Counted from the stretch's first letter, positions 15,844-31,200 are shown. The stretch: DNA of 64,000 bases from Morella rubra (GCA_003952965.2 CM025856.1:27351723-27415722); one strand, 5' to 3'. A program made the numbers and translations. The notes: generated from the sequence alone by a model not told the origin.

Positions 15844-15863
15844 CGGGTCTATAAATAGACCCG
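15844..15863 (+). promoter_or_regulatory. Candidate TATA box inside a perfect palindrome, upstream of NOF1
   Basis: CGGGTCTATAAATAGACCCG consists of two 9-nt arms separated by AA, with TATAAATAG at 15850-15858. An ACGT-core palindrome, CCGACGTCGG, lies about 45 bp upstream. The following sequence is pyrimidine-rich, as at plant start sites. NOF1 begins at 16277 just after a 3' splice-site-like CAG, so transcription may start here with a 5' UTR intron; that link is inferred. Confidence 0.5.
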
Positions 15864-16276
15864 CAGTCCTTGTCCTTGACCGTTCTCCTTTTCCCTCTAA
15901 AACCTTTACCTTAGATGTTCATAAAGAGTTGCGATCATTGCCGTAAATCATTACCGTTGGACATACTAGATTCCCCCGAAACGATATTTTTTGATACAAA
16001 AAGAAGAAAAAATATAGTTGCTCCATTGTTCTCCCCGAGCAACGAGAAGAATAATTGAGGGAGAGATTCGCAACACACTCACTATCGCTTCAAGGGAACG
16101 AGTCATATAGGAATTGATGTAATCCTCACTGACCAGATGATGAAGCTAGGGTTTTAACTTGAGTCATAACTCGCAGCAACTCCCTCGCTCATTGCATAGG
16201 AACAAAATTAGAAAAAATAAAATTCTCTTAATTATAACAGTGACAGATATTTTATTTACTTATTTACTCAGGTCCG

Positions 16277-19200
16277 ATGGGGAAGCAATTCGGCAGGAAT
16301 CGAGGTTAGTCTATTTAGATATATGTATATAATGCATATTTGTGTTAGCAAGAAGCCAGAGGATTAGAGACTTCTCCTTTCCTATGTAAGTTAGTTTGTT
16401 TTTTTAACTTAATTAATCTACTAGTCCCCGGTATTATTCAATCTCAAACTGGTCCTTAGGGTATATTTCGTCCTAAAATGGCTCCTGTGTAATTCTTCTC
16501 ACATGACTAACGGGACAAGTGGTAACTAATTGCTAATAATCACTCAGTGTGCCACACTTGTCCTCGCCCTTTAATTCTACCTCAAAATCTCTACACTAAA
16601 TTTGACTTAATTCCCCATTATGGGTGTGTGGCATTTTGTAGAAACCCAACTTGGCGTTATGAGTTGGCGTAGAGGCTTTGAGATCAAATTAAAATGAATG
16701 GGACTTGGTTATACATGGTAGGCTAGGTGATTTAACATCTAATGGAGACATGTGGTTACTGTCAATTGGTTAACACTTGTCTTCATTAATCACGTAGGAT
16801 TTTTTCTGTTTACATGTCACCTGAGCTGACAGAATGATCACTTCAAGACACGAAGAATTTCACAAGGATCAATTTGGGATGAAACATTAGTTAGGGATCA
16901 TTTTGAGATTGGGGAATACCTCAGGGACTAGTAGATTAATTAAACCTTCTTTTTAGCTGATTCTATGTAGGTTAGTTTGACTATTCTTTTTTCTGAATAT
17001 TATTTTACTGGAATAATAGTGCATACTCATGTTCAAGTAGGACTGAAGAGACACAAATCGCTCGAGAAGTCGGAAGTGAGTAAACATGCAATTAAGAAAA
17101 ACCATGTTAAAGAAGAGGCTCGTAGACCCTCTCTGAGTTTCTCAGGCACGTTTAGCTCTCCATCTTTATTTTATGTATTTCATTAAACATGTTATGTGTA
17201 TGTTCTCTCAATCCAAACTTTTTTCATCTCGTAGATAAACTAAAGAAGGTTTTATTTTGATTTTTAAATTCTGAAATTTGTGATTTTTTGACAAAAGATA
17301 TGCAATTACTCGTAGATCTCCTGATTTTGAAGTGCTTGTAAACTATTGAGGTTATCCAGCACTGGAGTATAAGGAACTTTTAATTTAGGGTTTGATGTCT
17401 TCTATTTATTTATGATGACAAAAATGGATAGTTAATCTAAACTTTGCATTACAGAAGAGCTATCGGAGGACAAATCTACCGGTATGGCTTCTGAAGAAGA
17501 AGAAAGTAATGGAGAGGCATCGATGTATGATAATTTATTGATGAAGCTGCGGTCATCTAGCAAATCTATGGATGATGCATGTAAGAAAAGGTAAGGATGT
17601 TTCATACACTGGGTTTATTTTCAATCTAGTTGAGCATCAGGGGCATCAGTGCACCAGTTTTTTCTTTTGAAAAAGCTTTTGTGATCATAATGCTGCAATA
17701 GTATACTTTGAAGCTTAAAAGGTGATTGCATTTTTGGCTGATGGACTACTGTTGTTGCCCTGAATCATCATTTGTATTAGCTTTGTTGATTATTGTCCCC
17801 AGCCTGATGATAACTGGATTAGGTTTTGTCTTATATTTGTACTGATTGTTGTTCCAATGGCTAGTTTGCTCCTATCTAATTTGTGATGGTGGTGCTAGTG
17901 CCATTAAGATGCAAAGACCTCTCTCTATCTTCCATTGTTGGTATGATGACTCCTTTAGCCCTATGGAAAATGGTCTTTCATAAAATAGAATACGTGTTTG
18001 CAGCATCTGCTAGTTATTTCTTCATGTTTGAAGTAAAAACCTGTCATACCTTTAGCTGTCCTTCATGTCTTTTGCTCCCAATTGTTTTTTCCCCTTTTAG
18101 GTCTTTGTTCTTGCTTTTGCTAATAATATCTTTCAATTTGTGAAATAATTTTAGTAGGAGTTTGAACTGCTTTTTATAGATGTAACAATAAGAAGGTATG
18201 GTTACATTATGGGTGAAACTGAAGGGTATGAGGACCTAGTCGTTTTGAGGTGTCTCCTAAAGCCTCACAGTTATAAGTCTAAGGTTCAATTTTTTGTTTT
18301 CCTTTCATTCTCGCAGAAATTCAAAGGAAAAGACTCACATATCCATTTTAAGAGTTAATTTAAGGAATATCAGGAAGCTGGAACTAGCTGAGAAAAAGAG
18401 TTGCAGGACATTAGGTGACATTAGGATAGGTCAAATGGGAGAGCTCGTGCTTTCTTTTTTCTTATTTTATGTGTTGTTTAAGGTTAAAAATGGTTAAGTA
18501 CCGTGACATTGCTTTTTGGTCATGCCAAGGCAGATAGGAATAGTGATTGGCTGTGGTTAATTGGAGTTATCAATATCTAATGTTCATGATTGGTATAAAG
18601 ACCAAATATAATATTGAGTATTGATCGGTGATGCATCAGTATTCTTATTTCTTGAGACTGTACTGAGGTATACCTTAGAACTACAGAGTAGTCGACTGTC
18701 ATATGTTTGTTCAGAAGGCAGGGCTAGTGATGCCATTCCTTCATGGATCAACTTTTTTTTCAACATACTATTTTAAAGTGGATATTGGCTTTCTTTTGTA
18801 TAGACAAAGACTCCTAGAAGGTGAAAGTGACTCAGAAGAAGATGAAGATGATGGTTGCGAATCTTCTAGTGTGTCAGAAGAGGAAGATAATGAAGAAAGT
18901 AAGACTCATTTCATGGGATTCTGTAAAGCTTATTTTCACCAAAATCAAGAGGTTTTGTTATTGTCCAAATGATATTTGATCTTATAGGCTTTATCAAGTG
19001 TCGATGATATACTGGTCTTTTATTTATGATTATAGTTCCAATCTGTAACTTATCAGAGAGAAAAAATTAAGTCTATGTACTCCAAACACTGAAAATGCTG
19101 ATTCAAACATTGATATTTTCAATGATTTAATCTTTAACAGGGGCAGTGAGTAGGTTTTTCTGGTTATAATTGTGGGTTTATTATCCGCAGGGGTGGGATT

Positions 19201-22200
19201 TGTTTTCTGTTAGTGTTTAGGTTTGTTTTTTTGTTCTCATAATCCATGGTTGATAATAATTTCAAACTGCTTTGTTTGGATGGGCAAAAAAAAAAAAATT
19301 GTTGGAACTTTTTTTATGGGAGGTAGTGTAGATTCTATTGGGATTTGTGAAAAATGTGTTGGACTTCGTAAAAAGTTGTTGGAATTTGTGAAAAAGTGGT
19401 GGTGAAAAAATTTTCAAATTTTTTTTTGTCCATTCAAACATGGCCAAGTCTTGATTGCTGACAAGAATGTTGAGATCAGTGATTTTGTTTTTTCTTTTGT
19501 AATTCAAAGGTTGTTGCCCTTTGGCTTGGGTTTTTGGTAATAATGTGTACATCTAGTTTACAGGTAAAGATGAATTTTACTGATAAAAAAGAAGAAGTAG
19601 TAATGTGTACATCTATATCAACTTTATCTTTATGATTGTATTCATCTTGATGTACAGCTGCAACTTGTGAGCCTTGCTCAGTATCTTTGAACTTGCTTGA
19701 GCAGCAAGTTGTTTCACTGCAGTCTCTTCTACTACATTTTGCAACCCAAAACATCTTGTAGCTATGTGATGGTGATCTATAGAAGATTCACCCTTCTCAA
19801 AAACTAACTCCCTTGCAATGCTACCCAAATGTGGGCTTATCGCAAAACCTAGGTGTTATCTGATATGATTCAAACCTTCCACTATCAAACGTGAAAATAT
19901 ATTCAAATCTACCTGAAGAACCTCGTGGTTATTGCCTATTCTTTTCATGGACTTCTCTCTATGTTGGTGGATTTGAAATTTTTTGCTGCTTATTTGTATG
20001 ATGGGCCCAAACATAGTTTAACTAAGTGCATGCCTTTTGGCATTAAGATGCTTAAAAAAATGCTTGTATCTCTAGACAACCTTAATGGATTGGATTGGGT
20101 GGTTAATATATTTATTCCTTTTCCTTCATGCTATAGAAAGAATGTTACAAGAGCAGGACATGGTTGACACTGGGGAGCAAAGTCAAGATTCTGAAACTGA
20201 AGATGACTATGAGGCCTCTGAGACAGATCAAGAGCTTGATGTCGGAGTCAATGACCAGTGTTCTGTTGAAAGTTCAGCATGCGTGAGGTTCATTCACTAA
20301 AGATGTCTTTCTGATTGTTTTATCAAGTGTGGTCTTTCGCATGATGCTGTTATCATTAGGTTGATTTTGATGATATGCAATCCACCACTAAGTATACACC
20401 CAGGAGTAGGTTAATCCTACAACTGCTTGTCTTCTCTAAAAATTGTTTTTTTTTTCTTTTTTTCTTATAGTTCAGTTGAACTTAAAATGTTGTCTTTTGT
20501 TGTGCTTGTTTTGAAATTGAGATAACTTTGTGTCTTTTCGTGTTGTAATTTCTGAGTAAAAATGCTTTACTAACCTACAAAATGTCTCTTTTGTTATATT
20601 ACTAGATGAGGAAAGGCCAATGTTTCTATTTTTACCCAACCGTTGTTCTATAATTGTACATAATGAGCTTCCAGTGCCTTTCATATCAACTGTGGATTCA
20701 TAATGACAGAATCTGAGAACAGGACAGGACAAATAGGGAATGATTGTGTTGTACTTTTTCCTGTCCTATATTTTTTATACAATTGTATTAATCTAAATAA
20801 CAGTCTCACTGTGGCACAATCTATAGCAGCCTTCATATTATTGAAAAAGCAAAAGTAGAATGTGCGCGCATTGCCAACTCTGAAACCAATCTTTCTTTCA
20901 CTGTAGTCAATTTCAATTTCCTCATCACGAAAAATCTTCAAACTTTCTATTCATTAGAAAGCAGCATCTGTTCTTAAGTAACCATAGAAAGCTATTTCAT
21001 ATCATATTGATTTCTAAATTTCAAGTACGGCATTCATTTAATGTGTCTCTCATTCTGATTAAGTCTTCTACTTTATTACTAAATTTGAGATATCTGAAGA
21101 ATTAAATACGAACTATGTATGTATGAATGAATGTTCATGGAAGAGGTTTGCTTGCTAGGCGAGGAAACTACTGGATACATATGGTTGAACATCAAATATG
21201 ATGTGAGCTACAAGCCTAGAAGGTTGTCTGATGATGTGGCATCTGTTAAGAAAGTGTATCATCAGTTTTGGGATGCAGTCTTATTGAGTTTTACTTGTAA
21301 GGTCACATTTTGCTAGCTTAGTTTTCTTTAGTTTCGGAGTTGAAGGTAATCTGACAATTTCAAAAATTGTTGGGAATGGAGTCTGAAACTGGTCCACGAG
21401 TCTTATGTAGAACTTGATCAAAACTAAGGCAACTAATGAGAAACCAACGTTCTGTACCAAGTGAATAAACCTTTTCTCCCAAACTATGTTAGCCAGAGTA
21501 CTATTGAAGAAAAGACACTGAATCTTTTTAGATAATAATACTACTATCATGGAGAAGAAACCACCTTGTAGGAAAAGAGTAAGGTACTAAGGTTATTATA
21601 TTTCACTGTTGTGAAAGTTGATTATTGTGTTGCGTGAAATAATGTTAGGAACAAGTGGTGAAGTATTTGTATGACTTCTACTAGTCACCATTTTCTTTGA
21701 TACTCGATGTATATGTCCTGTACAGAAAATTGAACCTTGAGCAATTTGCAACCTTATTACTAGGCGGAGAATTATGGAAAATTCAAATTATTTGTAAATA
21801 TTTGTTTCATTCGTGGGACTATAAAAAGTGGGTGAGACTATAGTTCAATTGTGTCAGACAAAAAGAAAAAGAAAAAAGTAACTTTCATGGGTCGCTTTTC
21901 TACTTCTTTTTGGTTGCCTTCATGAATCTTTGAATTTGTGAAGATTTAAGAGGATTTTTATCAGTCGATCATATTTTAAACTTTGTGATTGTTCGTATGT
22001 CTAGTTTTAAGTTTCTATGTGATCTTGATGTTCAATTTGCAAGAACTTGGGCTAATATTTAGGTTTATTTCAACTAGGTTGCGTCCTTATACACAAGTCA
22101 TGTAACTATTCAATATCTAATCTTGCAGTTCCTTTAGCATGCACTTAGGGCACAATTTATCAGCAGAAGAAGTTGGAAAGCTAGCGAAAAATAAATGGAA

Positions 22201-25200
22201 ATATAAGTGGGAGGTTCCTGCTTCTGGGATGTCAAATTGCAAGTGGATGGGAACAGGAGACTGCTTCCTAAAGGTATGACTACCATATTGCATTCTTTAG
22301 ATTGTGCTTATGTTAACTATTATAGATCACCTAATTCAGCAACTCCTTTCTGGTTTTCAGTTTATTGTGATTATGATGCGGCACTTTTTTCCACCAGAAA
22401 GAAAAAGTGGTGTTTTTTTTCTCATTTTTCTACTTCTTTGTAATGCCTTAGCACTATCTTGATTATTTATGACTGTGGAAAAGGAGAATGTGGGAAAATT
22501 AATGTGGGGGGAGTGCTAAAAAACTATTATGTCCATGACTAGAACTTCGAGGCAAACTTGTAGGAGCTATTTTAGGAGAAGAATCTGTAGATTTTGAATA
22601 TTGTAACCACATGTTCTTTCTTATCGTGGCGTCACATTGTTCTAGTCATTAATTAGAATTTTAAAGGTGGCTTATCAAATGTGTTGTTCAGCAAGTTCCA
22701 CAAATGGTGATCTTTCCTGTAATGTATCTTCTTTTTTTATCCCTAGCTCTCTGTTGGCAAATTTTATCATTGAATTTTTCTTTCGCAGGAAGTTGATGCC
22801 AGTTCTAGTTATGGTCTCAAACCCGGGTTATATGACCACTGGTTGGATTTCTACAAGACATCTGGAAGGAATGATTTTCATTTGTCTAAAGAGATGTCGT
22901 TCTTCTCCCTTTGTAAGTGAGCATGATCTTGTTGCCCTTGATCTATATCTCTTCAGTTGCATTTAGTTCTGTCCTGTCATGCTTGTGCAAGTTATGTGCT
23001 TTTGATCCTTAAATACGTTTTCTTATCATGCTTTGTCCATGTCCATTACTTCAACAATCAGTGATACCAGGAGTTGCCAATGACCACCTATTTGTCCCTG
23101 AGATGCTACTGTTGTCGTAGTTATGATTTTAAGTAATTCATTGTCGTGGCTTCTCAATTTCAGTTATTTTTTTAATTGTTTTCTTGAAGCCTGTCATGTG
23201 CACTTTTAGATCGATGTAGGAGAAACTTAAATGACTGTCTGAGCTTTTGTAAAGTAGGCCATCTTCCATGGTAAAGAAGCAACCTATGATATCAATCACC
23301 TCTGATGGAGTTTCATGACCTACATCTTAGGACCAGAAAATTAGATCAAGGAATATCAGGGATAGAATTGTTCATAACATCACAGAGAGTTGAACTTTTT
23401 ATTTATATGCTTGGGCTGGATTTTCTAAACTTGTGAATAGTCTAGTTTTTATGTAAGCCCAAAGCTGTTTCTCTCAAAGAGGTGAAGGCTATCAAACATG
23501 ATGGAACACTGTACATTTGAGATTTCTTCTGTCACTCGAGGAAGCTTTTGACTTGTGGTTGGCTGCACATCCCAGGTTGTCTTCCTTTTTTCCCTTTGGT
23601 TAAGATAACATGTATGAATTTTTTGGCTACCTCGGTATCCAAAGGAGTTGGGTAGATGCATGCATATTACTCTAGCAAAAACCATCAAACATAGATGCTG
23701 TTACTGTCTTGTACATTCAAGAAGCTCTCTGTGGATTTAAGGGCTGGCATATGGCTCAAGGATATAGCTAGAACGAGTTTTTATCACTTTCATTCTTTTC
23801 ATACCTTGTCTTCAAGTCCGAAGGGAAAAATTGAAGTCTCATGTGGTACCTATTCAAATTTTAAATAGAGAGTATTGTTAATGCTCCCTAAAATATAAGA
23901 ATGTGTGGAAGTATGCAAATGTAGTCGTACACCATAATTCACAAGGGTAGTGAAAATTTGATTCTTGCAGTTGATTGGAAGTAGCTCAGATAAGTTGCTG
24001 GGTTGTGTTGAACTTTCTTTTTCTTTTTGTTTTCGCGTGTTTTGTGACACTAGTCATTTTGTTGTCTTTTCTGTTGCGGAAGAAGGCTTAATTAGTTTTG
24101 GTGCACTGCTAATTATATGGTTTCCTGAGAGTTGACCTTTTTCTTCTCCTGCTGACTTCTCAAACTAGTCTAAAATAGTTCATTGTTATGTTGTGTGTAT
24201 TTTTATTTTTATTTTTTGTGGTAAGTGTTATATGTGTATTTAAATGCATGTGCTGTCGTGTTTTTTTTCCAGGCAACAGCTATCAGGATATACTGCACTG
24301 TAACAAGAAGCCGTTTTATCACAAAGGACTGGAAGAAGACTCGAGCATTATGGATGCTTACTTGATGCATTCTGTGTGTGGATGCCACTTCCCATTTTTT
24401 AATAATATCACTTGTTCTTTGATGGGCTTTTGGTGCTTGTTTTTCTCATAGAATTATTAATGTGTATTTTATGCAGCTGAATCATGTATTCAGAACTAGA
24501 GATCTCGTGAAAAAGAATGATTCAAAACTGGCAAAGCATCCAGAGAGTGCTATCAATGAAAATCTTGCTGGTGATAGTTTGCGGGATCATGGGTTTACTC
24601 GTCCTAAGGTAGTCTTAATTGTTTTCTTGTTGACTTAACTTATGGTAACAAGACCTAGACTTTACTTTTCTCCCCTTTTTTTAGTGGTTCAGTGCCATAA
24701 ACTTGATATAAAAGCTTATGCACTTGATAGCAACTTGGTAGATGTCAAGGGAGCAAAGAAGCGCAAACAGTGTCAATGACGTGAACCGGCTAAGCGGAAG
24801 TCATTTTGCAACCTTAGTGGTCTGTTTCTAAAGCCAGACCCAGACATTTAGGTTGGCCAGAACTTTTTTCCTGACACAAAACGTTGGGAAATGCATAGAA
24901 CCTGTTTTGTGGAAAAATTTCCAGTGAAAGAAAGAGGACTCTTGATCTTGGATTTGTTTTCTTCATCAGTACAATATCCGTGGCATACATATCAGGAAGC
25001 GCATTACTACATTTATTGTTAGCATTTCTGGATGTTTGATTGCAAATGAGTCTATTGATTCTACAGGAGAAGCGGTATTCTAAGTGGTGTGTGCAACATT
25101 GATTTAGAAAATGCTTAAAAAAAAAAAAAACGTTGATTTAGAAAACGTATGAAACATAAATTCTTGCTTAATCCACTTCCTCAGGGACATGCAGTGTGGA

Positions 25201-28200
25201 ATAAGTAATAACCAGAAATGGTGTAAAAAGTAGTTACAGTTTCTGCCGTACTCTGCATACCAGCTTCAACTGTTCAAGCTTTGACCTTAAAATTCCTACA
25301 GTCAGTTAGTCTATGTTGAGACCCACCCTAAGCTCCCTTTGCTTAGTGCTGTAGCTTAAGGGTTTTCAAGAGTTGCAATTGACATAAACGTTGAGGTCCA
25401 TGGTCTCACTGCTTTTTTTGAAATTTTAACCCCCCCCCCAAAGAACACACACAACTTTTGGGCTTTTATATATGAATGTAGCAGTTGTATTATAAAGGGC
25501 TCAATGAGTTTCCTTCCCTTCTAACTTATCTCCTTTATTGGGAAAATTGTATACATGTTCCATGAGAAAAGGTTGATGTCCCTGAAAAATTGTTTTCCCT
25601 TTTGATTATTTCGCTTTCACCAATCATTTTTAGTAGTATGTTGCATTATGCTTGTTTAGTGAAGAAGATTTATTTTTTGCTATGTGCACCAGGTCTTGAT
25701 CCTATTGCCACTTAGACACATTGCGCTTCGTGTTGTCCAGAGGCTAATCAAACTGACCCCTTCAGCCTACAAGGTATTTGATCATCTCTGATTTTTTTTT
25801 TTTGTCCTCTCACCAGCTTGATCTGTACTTTTGCTTTGACATATAAGTTGGTTCACTCACATTGACTTAGGCAGCTGCCTCCTCTTTCTGACTCAGATAT
25901 CTGCATAAGACATCGGAAAGTGAAAACCTTTTGATAGTAAAGATTTAGTGGGTCTCACCCTCTTTTTAAAATTTTTTTAATATTTTGTGATTTAGGTTTT
26001 GTTTTTTAATTGTCTATTAATTAATAATTAAAAGATATTAGAGCGAGAAGATAAAAACTATACCAGATGTATAATGGTTTAATAAAACTCTTTAGGATTG
26101 TTGTTTCGTCTTCATGGTTAAGTTTCCTTTTGATTAGATTGTGTACGGAGTGGTGCACTGGGAGGATTTTGGGGGTTTTTAATATGATTCTATATTAGTG
26201 CAACTTTTGTGCTAATTTGTGCTCATCGCTGAAATTATTGCTTTAAGGAAATACCTTCCTGTAACATTTTGAGATATTTGTACTTATTTTTTCCTGCACA
26301 CATAAATTTCTCCCGCTATTTTACCATCAAAAATATTTTAAGAAGTTCTTGAGTTTTTTTTTTTAATGTCTTCGCTTTGAGTGAAGAGAATAGTCCAATT
26401 ATTGAAGTTTTTTTTCCTATCTGCTAAACCTATTGTACTGGTGTCCACAGGTTAACGTGGAGCACCTTGATCGTCTCCTTAAAGAATTTGGAACTCAAGA
26501 GGATGAAGACAATGAGGACAAGGATGAGTTGTCACATGATGCCCAGGGTAATTCAAGAGCTCTGAAGTCTTCAAAACCTTCTGATTTTCAAGCACTTTTT
26601 GGTGGAAAGAGGGATGATGAGGATCAGTTTATGTTTGGAATTAAGTTTACTAGGTAAATTTTCTTCAATGTGCATTGATGACCTATGAAATCTAGGAAAT
26701 TTACGGTCTCAGTTATGAAGACCTAATGATCTGTCACAGACTTTGTCACCCGTAGTGAAAAGAATGATTTAAATGCTTTGTATGTGAGGCTAAAAGCTAT
26801 AAATTTAGAGCAAAAATGTCCAATTCTATGTCAAAATTGTTGGATCTAATTGTATATTCTAAATCTGTTGGCCATAAACTTGAATACTTCACTAGTCAAA
26901 TGAAGTGCATGATTGCCTCCAAAGAGAAATAGATTACCCTCATTGGTTTCACTGGTATTTTAAGTGTAAATGCAGCTGATGTGGATTTTCTCGTTGACTC
27001 ATTTTCTTCCCACCTTTTTTTCTTTAATGCTTTTCTAGGAGGAGCATAAATTTGTTCAGTGATTTCCATTCCTCAGACATGATTGTTGCTTCTCCAGTTC
27101 GTTTGATCGGGGTGAGCATTGATTTATTTCATTTGTTTGTTCAGATTGTTCCAATTCATTATCCTGGAGACTGGTTCAGCTTTTACATAGATGTTCTTTT
27201 CTCTCTTTATTACCCCAAGGAATTTATTATGCACAGCACATCAGGACCTTTTCTGGCATGCAAAGCCATGTCTTTATTTTGTCTTGATGCACAAGATATA
27301 GTTTTATTATTGAATGAGGAGAATTTGGCTTGATCCAAAGGCTATATAGTGCTGCCTGAGACCTGTCTTATAAGATCTTGGAGCTTTGTGTTTGTGAATT
27401 CATCCAGTGGTGCAAGAAACTGTTGTTGCAAGATGCTTTAACAAAATACATACTCAATAAGCTAGGGTACCTGGACACTTCACATAACCTGCCTTATGTT
27501 GATAGAACATGACTGGGGGATGTATATGGCTGTTGGACACTGCTCAAATTGGCGGATAACTTTTTATTAGATAGATGAATCAATTTGAATATTAGCCACA
27601 TCTGACATGCATAGAAAAGTCTATTTAAGAGTAGTGACAAGCTGAGTAATATATTTAGGACTTCACAGGAAAGAAACAAAATCAAGTTATGACAGCCATA
27701 TATTTTGAATTCTTAGGTTTTGAATCCCACTAGCACCGAGCATTAGGGGACCTAAGTATATTTCAGGATTTTGCTAAAGGATCCACTCCTCACAAACGAA
27801 AATCCTCTGATCAGGTGCTAACTCAAGCAAACCCAAAGTTCTCCTTGAAACTTCATACTGCATTTTGGAATTTTGTTAATATCTGGTCCTTGTCCAACAT
27901 TCTAGGAGATCTGTAATTGGTGGGCTGCCTTTGAACTTTTGAGGTCCAAATCTATATCTTATATTATTTGTGCATTATGGAGCATGCTGCCATTTCTTTT
28001 GTCCTTGAGCCTCTTCTCACGGCTCAGGTCAGTGACTGTATTTTTTGCAAGGCTAGTCTGCAAGATAATGGGTACATAAGTCAATTTCTTTTAGAGGCTT
28101 ATTTGGCAAGGGGATGAAATTGCAGCAGTTGATCCCCTTTCACTATTCAGCAGTTGATCTCCAGTTCAACAATCTTTCGCATATGTAAATGGAGCTAATT

Positions 28201-31200
28201 TCACTATTCAGCTTTTTTGATGACTGTATACTTAAGTACTAGCTTTAAACATACTCTTTTACTGGCAGATCCGTAGAAGGCTAGCAATGGAAGTAATATG
28301 TTCATTATTCTCTCATGTGTCCATCAAGCTAGGAGAATACAGTGATCATCTGTTTAGCAAGTCAATTTTCTCTCTGTTTAATTCATTTCTTTTGGAGATG
28401 CATTACAATCTGGTTGGAATTATGCTATTGGTGCTGTTTTGTTTGAGCATATGTAACCGTAAACTTCATAATGATGGAAATTTCATTATCTTAGCAGCAT
28501 TTGCAAGCAATCCTCCATTGTTGAGGGACAATGAAATGAATTTTTTTTTTTTTTTTATGTGCAAGATTTGCACATCAAGGGCAGCATAAAATGTTTTAGT
28601 GCATGTCAAACTAGTAGTTGTTTTTTCCTACATGTTTAATGTTACATTGGCTTGCTTTGTATACATGGAGATGTTTACATATTGTTGTTATCCTGTCAAG
28701 TTTTATGGGGGTTGATACCGTTTTGATTGTTTTTGCTAAAAATGGAAGTAACAGGACTTTTCATATTTCTCAGAAAATTTGGGAGGCACAAAAATGTAAG
28801 GAAAAGGACATCGATTATCTTTCTTCGATAGAGGTGATTTGTCTTATTTTTAGTTTCACAGGAGTATGAGTTCATACTTCCTCAGTCGCTTTTGAAAAAA
28901 AAAAAATTATATATATATATTACCCTTATAGTGATAAAAAGAGTATTTTCCACGTGCAGGTTCTAATCATTGATCATGCGGATGTCATAGCAATGCAAGT
29001 ATGTGGGGCACTCAATCTAGTTGAAATCTATCTTTTGCAGTTCATAAGGAGAATAATGTCAATTCTGGTTCTTACCTGTTTTATTGTTTCTCTCTTCCCT
29101 CTTTTGATGAAAATTTTCTAGAATTGGTCCCATGTGAATACAGTTGTTGAACAATTGAATCACATACCATCTAAGCGGCCTCGAACTGATATTCAACGCA
29201 TTCGACATTGGTAGGTTTGCAGTGATATTTTTGATATTCATATGAACATTGTGTTTCTATTCTTCCTCCCCAATTCAATTAGCTTTTTTCTTTATCTCCT
29301 TTTTTCTTATTTGTTTGTTCTTCTTGGTATGGGCTAGGCTAAGGTAACCCCTAGTGTAAAATGTTAACAGAATGTTTCCTATTTGGGTTTCAAATATTTT
29401 GGTTTTAGCAATGGCAAACTTGTCTTTTTAGGCGAATCATCTTAGATTCTTTGTAGAAATATATTGACTCATTTAACTTATCTTTGATTTAGGTATCTGA
29501 ATCGACATGCAAGGTTTTTTAGGCAAACAATCATTTTGGGCTATTATTCTAACCCAGGTATGTTTTCTGCTATTTTTATTGTTACATCTCTGTTTGTCCC
29601 CAAAGCTTAAATTGATAGGAAGGGATGAATATGATCTTTATATTTTGTTGCACCACTCAACCCTCACTTGCAGGCTACACTGCACTCCCCCTTATGAGGT
29701 GGGCATAACCATTGAAATATGAAACTTGAATAGATTTTACAAAATAGAACTAAAGTTTGAACTCAAGATCACTGTTCTAATACTGTGCTAAATCAGTGGT
29801 TCCCCTAAAAGCTAAGCAGATAGGAATAGGTGAATGAAATTATTCAATAGATATTCTAATATTTATAAAGCTTGGTCTTTGATGAGAACATTGCCAGTTT
29901 TATTTATGCATGTGCTTTGAGTTTTTTGTATTTCTAGAAATCCAATCAAAATCACCATGCTCTATTGTGGGTTTCCTTTAGCCACGTTTGCAAATTTTTT
30001 TGTAAAGGTAGATCGTAGCTCGGTCATTCCAGAAGGTCTCCCTTTGTGTGTATGCATAATCCAGCTTGCCTTGAGAGCAATTCAGAGCTTCGGATCACAG
30101 AAAACTTGAAAGTATCTTTGACTAGAACTACAAAATTGGATGTTTCTTAAACTATTTTGTGCTTTCCTGTCCCAGATATCAATGCTTTGTTCAACCACCA
30201 TTGTAGTAACTACCAAGGAAAGGTACGTTGATATTCTTTTTCTCATCTTTTATCTTCTTTGTAGGCATGCCAAGTTATTAGCCATCCTTAGCTTGGCTTC
30301 TAACCTTAGATACAACATTACATGTTACCAAGCATTTCAATGGATTCACTTGGTACTTATTTCTGCCTGCTTTATTTTCTCTTCTTAAGTGTTGATCTAA
30401 ATGGACTGGTTGTAGTGGATCCTTTAGCTGTGTGACATGCAAGCTGAATTTTTAGCCAAAGTAGTCCCATCTGTGCATTTCTACTTTTAAGCCCAATAGA
30501 CCATGTATCTCATTTTCAGCCTAGCATCGAATTGTACTCATTACATGCTAAGGCAGTCTTCTTTACACCTTGCTGTTTTAAACCCCAAGCGTGAGAAATC
30601 TATAAAGGTGAAAAAAAGGTAAAGAAAAAGGGCAACCTCTTGCTTTCATCTGTATAGTTGATTATTTGCTTTCTAACAAGGTTTTGTGATTACTATTTCC
30701 TTTTAATTATCTTATGTTCTGGTGTAAATAGGATGGAAAAGGAAAGGTACGATGATAAGAAATAAAAAATTGATCCACTTTGCTGTCAATTAAAAAGTGA
30801 ATAGGACATTGCTGCTTATGCAAGTTTCTTTTCAAGCAAAAAGTGTCTTGTATATTCAAAAAAAAAAAAAAAAAAGGTGTCTTATATATAATTTCTCAAC
30901 TACTTGAACTTTATGATATCAACACGGTTAGTTATGTTTACAGGTGAAGTTGGTGTGTGAGTACAAAGGTGTTCTTCCAAAAGTGATACTCCAAGTACGG
31001 CAGGTACGTCTGCCTCACAGGGCTGCTGTATGCTTAAATTTGAACTGGTTGTGGGATATCTTAAGAATTGAAGATGCTATTGGTGTCTTATGAAGTTCAC
31101 TTCCTCATTTACTCTGTTGGTAGTAAAATTCGTGCTTGGGTGGATCTACAGATTCTGAATGAATGAAAACGCACGAGGGGATGCTTTTACATCCTTTCCA

